Origin: Azospirillum sp. SYSU D00513
GTDB lineage: Bacteria; Pseudomonadota; Alphaproteobacteria; Azospirillales; Azospirillaceae
Direction: 5' to 3'
Length of the DNA stretch: 64,000 bases
Assembly (NCBI RefSeq): GCF_017356015.1
Contig: NZ_JAFIQV010000020.1
Location: 1 to 64,000, forward strand
A program made the position numbers and the translations under genes. This document shows, in pieces, positions 58,187 through 64,000 of this stretch. The number at the start of each line of letters is the position of its first letter. Within the stretch, counting starts at the first letter, position 1. Below the pieces are notes generated by a model. That model did not search any database, had not been told where the DNA came from, and worked only from the letters and a program-made list of their open reading frames with translations.

Positions 58187-60229
58187 ATGACGGGTGAGGG
58201 AACGGTGGCCGGGAGGACGGGCGTGGGGCGGCGTTGGGGCCGGAAGGGCATTCTGGCGGGCGTGCTGGCGGGTGGCGTGACGGGCGTGGCCGTGCTTGCC
58301 CTTTCCGCGCACGGGCTGGCCGAAGGCGCCGCCGCGATGGCGCTGCGCCACGCCGGCTTCCCGGCGGCCGAAGTCACCGTCGAACACATCGGCCTGTCCT
58401 CCGCTCGAGCCCTGGTCCGGCTCGACCCCGCCTCGGGCCTGACCCTCGGGCGGGTGTCCGCCGGCTGGTCGGCCGGCGGCCTGCTCCAGGGGCGTCTCGA
58501 CCGGATTGCCGTCAGCGGTGCGCGCCTGCGGCTGGTCCTGGAGGAGGATGGCACGGTTCGGCTCCCCGGCCTGCCAGATGGAAACAGGGGGGTCGGGGAA
58601 GGCGGGGAGCCCGGCGAAGGCCTCGCGCTGCCCGTGAGCGAGATCCTGGTGGAGGAGAGCGCGCTGGCGGTCGAGGCGGGCGGGGGAACGCTGACCGTTC
58701 CGCTGCGGTTGCGGCTGGCCGAGGAAGGAGGCCTGCTCCGCGGCCAAGCCGACGTCCGCATCCCGGCGGCGGACCTGCGCGCCGTCGGCGCGCTTCTCGG
58801 CACCGAACTCGCGGGTATGGGCAGCGTCGAAGGGACGGTCGCGCTGACACTCGGCGCGCAGGAGGTCCAGGCCGTGCCCACGGACTGCCTGCTGCTGGCC
58901 GCCAAGGACCTCGTGGTCGCCGGGGAGCGGCTCGGCCTGCCGGAGCCGCTGTGCCTGCGCGCGCCGGAGGAGGCTCCGCTCCTCGACTGGTCCGGGGAAG
59001 GGCTGCGGGTGCAGGCGCTGGCCGAGGCCGAAAGAGTGTCCCTGCCGGCCCGGGGGCTCGCGGCGGAGGATGTGTCCCTGTCCCTGGCGCTGGACCCGGC
59101 CGCCTCCGAGCCTCTGGCGGCGGAGGTCAGGATCGAGACCCTGCGCAGCACCGGAAAACCCGCCCTCTTCGCGCCGCTGGCCTTTACCGGCGGCGTCCGG
59201 CGGGAGCTTGGGAGGCCCCTGTCCTTCAACGGCCGTGCGGCGGATGCCTCGGGGCTCCTCACGCTCGAAGCATCGGGAACCCACGACACCGATACCGGCA
59301 CGGGGCGCATGGACGTGCGCCTCCGGCCGATGACGCTGAAGCCGGACGGGCCGGGACCGGCGCAGCTCCTGCCGGGTTACGGCGCGCAGGTCTCCAAGGT
59401 TTCCGGCCGGCTGGCGGCCAAGGCGCGTCTGGACTGGAACGCCAAGGGTCTGAGGTCCGGTGGGGAGCTGCTGCTGGAGGAGGTGGCGGGCACCGCCGGC
59501 CCCGTCTCGCTGGCCGGCGTCAACGGCGCCATCCGCCTGTCGAGCCTGTCCCCGCCGGTGATCCCCGCCGGCCAGGTCCTTGCGGTGAAACTGCTCGATG
59601 TCGGGGTGCCGCTGACGGACGGCACGGTGACCTTCGGCTATGGCCGGGACGGGCGCCTGAATGTGGAAGGCGCGGAATGGCGCTGGGCCGGCGGGCTGCT
59701 GCGCGCCTCCCCCTTCGTCATCGCTCCCGCCGAGCCGCGGGGGATCATCGAACTCCATGCGGAGCGCATCGATCTCGGGCGGATGCTGGAGCTGGTCGCG
59801 GTGGACGGGCTCGCCGCCACCGGCCGGCTCAGCGGACGGCTGCCGGTCTCGATCGTGCCGGAACGGGTGAGCCTCGACGGCGGCCTGCTTGAGGCGGTGG
59901 AGCCCGGGACCCTGCGCTATGACCCGGCCGAGCCGCCGGGCTTCCTCCAGGGGGACGAGGGCAGCCCCACCGCGCTGCTGATGGGAGCGCTGACCGACTT
60001 CCGCTACAGCGAGCTGCGCGCCACCCTGGACGGGGAGGCGGGAGGAGAGCTTCGCATCGGCTTCGGAATCCTCGGCTCGAACCCGGCATTCTACGATGGC
60101 TATCCGGTCAAACTTAATCTTAATGTCTCCGGCGCGCTCGACCGGATCCTGCGCCAGAGCCTCGACGCCTACCGCATTCCGGACACGGTCCGCGACCGCA
60201 TGTCCGAATTCGGACGAAAGGACCCATGA
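58187..60229 (+). CDS. ydbH: YdbH-family AsmA-like envelope protein
   Basis: Large periplasm-spanning protein with an N-terminal anchor (RKGILAGVLAGGVTGVAVLAL) and long beta-rich AsmA/TamB-like repeats. In E. coli YdbH is implicated, with TamB and YhdP, in phospholipid transport to the outer membrane. The product is about 680 residues. The two downstream genes match the E. coli ydbH-ynbE-ydbL order, which supports the call. Start is uncertain: the ATG at 58187 lacks a clear site, while GTG 58205 has GAGGGA just upstream. Confidence 0.82.
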   Translation: MTGEGTVAGRTGVGRRWGRKGILAGVLAGGVTGVAVLALSAHGLAEGAAAMALRHAGFPAAEVTVEHIGLSSARALVRLDPASGLTLGRVSAGWSAGGLLQGRLDRIAVSGARLRLVLEEDGTVRLPGLPDGNRGVGEGGEPGEGLALPVSEILVEESALAVEAGGGTLTVPLRLRLAEEGGLLRGQADVRIPAADLRAVGALLGTELAGMGSVEGTVALTLGAQEVQAVPTDCLLLAAKDLVVAGERLGLPEPLCLRAPEEAPLLDWSGEGLRVQALAEAERVSLPARGLAAEDVSLSLALDPAASEPLAAEVRIETLRSTGKPALFAPLAFTGGVRRELGRPLSFNGRAADASGLLTLEASGTHDTDTGTGRMDVRLRPMTLKPDGPGPAQLLPGYGAQVSKVSGRLAAKARLDWNAKGLRSGGELLLEEVAGTAGPVSLAGVNGAIRLSSLSPPVIPAGQVLAVKLLDVGVPLTDGTVTFGYGRDGRLNVEGAEWRWAGGLLRASPFVIAPAEPRGIIELHAERIDLGRMLELVAVDGLAATGRLSGRLPVSIVPERVSLDGGLLEAVEPGTLRYDPAEPPGFLQGDEGSPTALLMGALTDFRYSELRATLDGEAGGELRIGFGILGSNPAFYDGYPVKLNLNVSGALDRILRQSLDAYRIPDTVRDRMSEFGRKDP

Positions 60230-60456
60230 CCATCATCCGAATCATTCCCCTCGCCGCGGGGCTGGCGCTCGCCGGAGCCTGCGCACCGACGGTCCGGATC
60301 GAGCCGCCGGAGCGGCCGATCGAGATCAACCTGAACATCAAGATCGAGCAGGAGGTCCGCGTGAAGGTCGAACGCGACCTGGAGGACGCCATCGTGAACG
60401 ATCCCGCCCTGTTCGGCGTGCCGGCGGCCCCGCCCGCCGGGAAGGCCCCCAAGTGA
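60226..60456 (+). CDS. ynbE: YnbE-family small lipoprotein
   Basis: A 76-residue product with a lipoprotein signal ending LALAGAC (Cys19) and the YnbE core PTVRIEPPERPIEINLNIKI followed by EQEVRVKVERDLED. Its ATG overlaps the ydbH stop by four bases (ATGA). In E. coli YnbE is an outer-membrane lipoprotein that extends the YdbH bridge. Confidence 0.9.
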   Translation: MTIIRIIPLAAGLALAGACAPTVRIEPPERPIEINLNIKIEQEVRVKVERDLEDAIVNDPALFGVPAAPPAGKAPK

Positions 60457-60476
60457 AGACTGGGAAGGTAGCGACC

Positions 60477-60830
60477 ATGAAACGCCTTTTCGCCACCCTC
60501 GCACTTGCCCTGCTGCTGAACGCCGGCGGCCCGGCCCTGCTTCCGGCCCTGCTTCCGGCGACCGCCCACGCGCAGGACGCGCTGGCGACCGCCAAGGCCT
60601 CCGGCCAGATCGGGGAGAAGCCGGACGGGCTGGTCGGCGCCATCTCGCCCCAGGCGCAAGCCCTGGCCGACAAGATCAACGCCCAGCGCAAGGCGCGTTA
60701 CGCGCAGATCGCCCAGTCCAACGGCACCTCCATCGACAAGGTTCAGGCCGTCGCCGGGCAGCAGCTCATCGAGCGGACCCCGCCGGGCCAGTTCATCATG
60801 AACGCGGCCGGGCAGTGGGTGCGCAAGTAA
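60477..60830 (+). CDS. ydbL: YdbL-family periplasmic protein (DUF1318)
   Basis: A 117-residue exported protein: signal peptide (LFATLALALLLNAGG to AHAQ) and the DUF1318 domain with ASGQIGEKPDGLVG, INAQRKARYAQIA and a C-terminal QWVRK. In E. coli it modulates YnbE multimerisation. The start at 60477 has GGAAGG nine bases upstream; a GTG at 60453 that overlaps the ynbE stop is an alternative. Third gene of the operon. Confidence 0.9.
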   Translation: MKRLFATLALALLLNAGGPALLPALLPATAHAQDALATAKASGQIGEKPDGLVGAISPQAQALADKINAQRKARYAQIAQSNGTSIDKVQAVAGQQLIERTPPGQFIMNAAGQWVRK

Positions 60831-60843
60831 GGCCGGGGTCCCG

Positions 60844-62904
60844 GTGAACGGCGCTCCTCCCCCGTCCGGGGCGGAACTCCGCGCCGGGCTGCGGGCGCGG
60901 CGCCAGGCGCTGGCGTCCGACCCGGCGAACCGCGAGGCCCTGGCGGGGCTCTTCGCCCTGCTCGACGCGCTGGGGGAGGCTGGGCAGCCCGAGGAGGCCG
61001 TCGCCCGCGCCAATTTCGGAGACCGGCTGCGCCGCCAGGGACGCCTTGCGGAAGCGGAGGCGCATCAGCGCCGCGCCCTGGCCTGGCTTCCCGGATTCGG
61101 CGGCAACCATTTCCAGCTTGCCGTGACCTTGCAGGCGCAGGGACGGGTCGCGGAGGCCGAGGCGGCCTACGCCGAGGCGGGGCGCCTGATGCCCGCCTAT
61201 GCCCCGGCTCCCTGCAACCAGGGCGCCATGCTGCGGGAACTGGGCCGGCTGGCGGAGGCGGAGGCCGCCCTGCGCCGGGCGGTGGCTCTCGACGCGGCGC
61301 TCGCGCCGGGCTGGCTCAATCTCGGATCGGTGTGGCGCGACCAGGGCAGGCCGGCGGACGCCGCCCGCGCCTTCCGCAACGCTGCCGCACTCCGGCCCGA
61401 TCTGGCCGAGATGCAGGCCAACCTGGGCATCGCGCTGAAGGAGGCGGGCCGGGTCGCGGAGTCAATGGCTCCGCTCGCCCGCGCGCTCGCCATCGGCCTG
61501 CCGGATCCGGGCGGCGTCCTCGCCCAGCTCGTCCAGCAGCAGCGCCATCTCTGCCTCTGGGACGGCTTGCCCGAACGGTCGGAGCGGCTGCGCCGACTGG
61601 TGCGCGAGGGCGCGACGCGGCAGGTCCATCCCTGGATCTTCCTGGGCGAGGGCGCCGGGCCGGAGCTGGAACTTGTCTGCGCCCGGCGCTACACCGCCTG
61701 GCGGACCCGGAATCTGGCGCACGCTGGGCCGTCCGCCGCACCGTCTGCCACCACGCGGCGCGGTCCGGGCGAGCGGCTGCGCCTTGGCTATCTCTCCTCG
61801 GACTTCCAGGAGCACGCGACCGCCGTGCTGATCGCGGAGCTGATCGAGGTCCATGACCGCTCGGGCTTCGAGGTCGCCGGCTATTCCTACGGCCCGGACG
61901 ACGGCGGGCCGATGCGCCGCCGTCTGATGCGCGCCTTCGACCGTTTCACCGACCTGTCCGGACTGGCACACGCCGACGCGGCGCGGCGCATCCGGGAGGA
62001 CGGCATCGACATCCTGATCGACCTGAAGGGCTACACGCAGGGCGCCCGCGTCGAGATCCCGGCGCTCCGGCCGGCACCCCTTCAGATCCAGTGGCTGGGC
62101 TATCCCGGCAGCATGGGAGCGGATTTCATCGACTATGTCATCGCCGACCCGGTGGTGGCGCCCTTCTCGATGCAGCCGGCCTTCGCGGAACGGATCCTCC
62201 AGCTACCGGACTGCTACCAGCCGAACGACCGGAACCGGCCGGTCGGGACGCCGCCGAGCCGCGCCGCCTGCGGGCTGCCGGAGACGGGCTTCGTCTTCTG
62301 CTGCTTCAACGCCGCCTACAAGATCACGCCGGCGCAGCTCGACCTGTGGATCCGTCTGCTCATGGCACTGCCGGGAAGCGTCCTCTGGCTCCTGGAAGGT
62401 CAGCCGGAGGCCACGGCCAACCTGCGCCGCGAGGCCGCCCGGCGCGGCGTCGCTCCGGAGCGGTTGGTCTTCTCGCCCAGGCTTCCGCTGCCGGACTATC
62501 TGGCCCGCTATCGCCTTGCCGACTTGTTCCTGGATACCGCCCCGGTCGGGGCGCACACCACCGCGAGCGACGCGCTGTGGGCCGGCCTGCCGGTCCTGAC
62601 GGTGATGGGGGAGGGCTTCGCTTCGCGGGTCGCGGCGAGCCTTCTGCACGCGGTGGGCCTTCCCGAACTGGCCGTCGCCTCGGCCGCCGAGTACGAGGCG
62701 GCGGCGCTGCGGCTGGCGCGGAATCCGGCGGAGCTGGCAGGCCACCGGGCGCGGCTGGCCGCGGCGGGCCGGGCGGCTCCCTTGTTCGACACGGACCGCT
62801 TCGCCCGTTCGCTGGAGCGCGCCTACCGGGCGATCTGGGACCGGCACGCGGCGGGCGAGCCGCCACGGCCCTTCCGGGTTCCGGCCCTGGATGCGACCGC
62901 CTGA
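60844..62904 (+). CDS. TPR-containing GT41-family (O-GlcNAc transferase-like) glycosyltransferase
   Basis: Cytoplasmic glycosyltransferase of 686 residues. The N-terminal ~230 residues are tetratricopeptide repeats (LQAQGRVAEAEAAYAEAGRL, LRELGRLAEAEAALRRAV). The C-terminal half is the GT41 catalytic fold: LGYLSSDFQEHATA, IDLKGYTQGAR, IQWLGYPGSMG, FCCFNAAYKI, TTASDALWAGLPVLT. Bacterial homologues glycosylate flagellins, adhesins or other proteins; the target here is unknown. It starts with GTG 14 bases after ydbL, so may be co-transcribed though functionally separate. Confidence 0.88.
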   Translation: MNGAPPPSGAELRAGLRARRQALASDPANREALAGLFALLDALGEAGQPEEAVARANFGDRLRRQGRLAEAEAHQRRALAWLPGFGGNHFQLAVTLQAQGRVAEAEAAYAEAGRLMPAYAPAPCNQGAMLRELGRLAEAEAALRRAVALDAALAPGWLNLGSVWRDQGRPADAARAFRNAAALRPDLAEMQANLGIALKEAGRVAESMAPLARALAIGLPDPGGVLAQLVQQQRHLCLWDGLPERSERLRRLVREGATRQVHPWIFLGEGAGPELELVCARRYTAWRTRNLAHAGPSAAPSATTRRGPGERLRLGYLSSDFQEHATAVLIAELIEVHDRSGFEVAGYSYGPDDGGPMRRRLMRAFDRFTDLSGLAHADAARRIREDGIDILIDLKGYTQGARVEIPALRPAPLQIQWLGYPGSMGADFIDYVIADPVVAPFSMQPAFAERILQLPDCYQPNDRNRPVGTPPSRAACGLPETGFVFCCFNAAYKITPAQLDLWIRLLMALPGSVLWLLEGQPEATANLRREAARRGVAPERLVFSPRLPLPDYLARYRLADLFLDTAPVGAHTTASDALWAGLPVLTVMGEGFASRVAASLLHAVGLPELAVASAAEYEAAALRLARNPAELAGHRARLAAAGRAAPLFDTDRFARSLERAYRAIWDRHAAGEPPRPFRVPALDATA

Positions 62905-62951
62905 GAGCAGGGCCTGAGGTGCCGCCCCGCGCGCCGCGCGGGGAGCATAGG

Positions 62952-63677
62952 TCAGGGGAAGGCGCAGCGGTCGGCCGTGACCTCCAGGAAGGAGCGCTGG
63001 CCGGCGTTGAAGGTGAAGCGGTATTCGGTGTCCTCTGCCACGACCGCGTGGCGGAGCGGCAGCACGCCGGTCGCGACGCTCTGCTTCCCGCCGAGCGTGG
63101 TGATTTTGATCGTCACCGGCTCGGCCGGATCGAACCAGCTCTCGGGCGCGCCCTTCGGGTCGCGGGCCGAGGTGCCCTCCGCGGTGACCACGACCTTGCC
63201 GTTGCCGAAGGTGGTCGAGCGGTTGCCCGTGCGGAGCAGGGGCGTGCTCACGTTGAAGCGCTTGGTCTCGGGCGGCTGGCAGTCGCGGTTGGCCTGGGTC
63301 TGCGCGATCACGAAGGACAGGCGCTGGGCGTCCAGCCCCGACTGGAGCCGTTCGGACACGAGCTTGGTCAGCGCCGCGAGGTCGCCGGTCGGCAGTTCGC
63401 GGCGCAGTCGGGCCTCCAGCTCGGCGGCGCGGCCTTCGGCCGTGCGGGCGGCGTGCTGCATCTGGCTCGCCAGGAGCTCCAGCTCCGCCTTCTGGCGGGA
63501 CAGGACGGCGATCTCCTCGCGCAGGGTGGCATCGCGCCCTTTCAGTTGCTCAATGCCCATCTGGTAGGAGAAGAGGGCGACACCCAGCAAAAACCCGACG
63601 ATCAGCAGGACCTTGAAGAAGCCGCGCCAGAAGCGGCGCCGGTAGCGTCGGTCGTAGTCGTAGCGTCCCAGGGACAT
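62952..63677 (-). CDS. hypothetical membrane-anchored coiled-coil protein
   Basis: 241 residues. A short basic cytoplasmic N-terminus (RYDYDRRYRRRFWRG) precedes one membrane segment (FFKVLLIVGFLLGVALFSY). A coiled coil follows (about 45-95; LREEIAVLSRQKAELELLAS), then a beta-rich extracytoplasmic domain ending TADRCAFP with two cysteines. The layout resembles divisome or envelope scaffold proteins, but I do not recognise the family. It is not obviously in an operon. Confidence 0.75.
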   Translation of the reverse strand: MSLGRYDYDRRYRRRFWRGFFKVLLIVGFLLGVALFSYQMGIEQLKGRDATLREEIAVLSRQKAELELLASQMQHAARTAEGRAAELEARLRRELPTGDLAALTKLVSERLQSGLDAQRLSFVIAQTQANRDCQPPETKRFNVSTPLLRTGNRSTTFGNGKVVVTAEGTSARDPKGAPESWFDPAEPVTIKITTLGGKQSVATGVLPLRHAVVAEDTEYRFTFNAGQRSFLEVTADRCAFP

Positions 63678-63842
63678 GGTGCGTTGCGATCCGATCGTAT
63701 GAAAGGGCTGCTATGGCTAACGGCTCAGCCTTTGCGATGCAACCCCCTGATCCGATTCGGGTGCGGCGCCGTGGCGGTGCGGGCGTGCTATGATGGGGTC
63801 CAAGGGGGCTGGGATTGCCGGCTCCGGCAACTAGGATGTGAC

Positions 63843-64000
63843 ATGGCGGGCAGGGCGCTTCTTCTGGATCGCGACGGGGTGGTGAACCTCGACCATGGCT
63901 ATGTCGGAAGCCGCGAGCGCTTTACCTTCCTGGACGGCATCTTCGCCTTGACGCGCCACGCGATGGACCGGGGCTACCGCATCGCCGTGATCACGAACCA
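63843..64000 (+). CDS. HAD-family heptose-bisphosphate phosphatase-like (GmhB), N-terminal part
   Basis: Truncated by the window edge after about 52 codons. The start MAGRALLLDRDGVVNLDHGYV has the HAD nucleophile pair Asp9 and Asp11 and the GmhB-type DRDGVVN motif; AVITNQ at the end is the second HAD motif. GmhB-type enzymes make D-glycero-D-manno-heptose-1-phosphate for LPS core or O-chain. AGGATG lies just before the ATG. Confidence 0.8.
   Translation, partial: MAGRALLLDRDGVVNLDHGYVGSRERFTFLDGIFALTRHAMDRGYRIAVITN

Noticed and set aside
62920..62943. Hairpin CCCCGCGCG / CGCGCGGGG as a terminator for the glycosyltransferase gene
   Set aside because: No T-run on either strand; it could aid convergent termination but is not a standard intrinsic terminator.

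Overview
The window is GC-rich chromosomal DNA of an alphaproteobacterium, most likely of the Rhodospirillales and Azospirillum-like. The basis is gene order: rpsF-rpsR-DUF2232-rplI-dnaB, fabD-fabG-acpP-fabF-mltG, slt/dapA/smpB, an Lrp-type regulator divergent from putA, and an LdtR-like MarR protein. Codon third positions are strongly G/C. This assignment is inferred from content, not from a database search. Most genes are housekeeping. I see no rRNA, tRNA, CRISPR array or intact insertion sequence; only the first ~90 bases look like the end of a mobile element.

Layout: 1-4.2 kb (minus strand) holds dnaB, rplI, a DUF2232 membrane protein, rpsR and rpsF, with three DnaA-box-like sites upstream of dnaB. 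4.6-9.1 kb (plus) is the fatty-acid cluster fabD, fabG, acpP, fabF, then mltG. 9.2-15.4 kb holds a DUF2934 protein with a histone-H1-like tail, a small hypothetical protein, a haloacid-dehalogenase, a soluble lytic transglycosylase, dapA, smpB and an RsmC-like methyltransferase. 15.4-19.7 kb holds a 52-residue ParD-like ORF behind hemB, a metallophosphoesterase, a diacylglycerol-kinase-family protein and an aldo/keto reductase. 19.7-26.5 kb is a complete RND efflux system (OMF, RND pump, MFP) with a divergent TetR gene and a perfect palindromic operator.

26.9-31 kb holds the LdtR-like regulator, rlmJ, a lytic transglycosylase and a TPR-methyltransferase. 31-36.3 kb is a PhoD-like phosphatase, an Lrp regulator and a divergent bifunctional putA. 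36.4-38.5 kb is a stress-type module: small anti-sigma-like protein, SDR oxidoreductase and ECF sigma factor. 39.3-44.9 kb is glgP, asd and prfC. Between glgP and asd lies an apparent Thr/Ile leader-peptide attenuator, the clearest unannotated regulatory element in the window.

45-52.2 kb (minus) is a three-gene transglutaminase / ATP-grasp-alpha-E / DUF2126 putative-amidoligase cluster of unknown product, with an unrecognised gene (52.4-53.4 kb) transcribed away from it. The right part has an aldose-1-epimerase homologue, a Ser/Thr kinase with an unrecognised ~550-residue N-terminal region and a zinc ribbon (preceded by an overlapping 48-residue ORF), a periplasmic cyclophilin, a ydbH-ynbE-ydbL envelope operon, a TPR-GT41 glycosyltransferase, a coiled-coil membrane protein, and the start of a GmhB-like phosphatase cut by the window edge.
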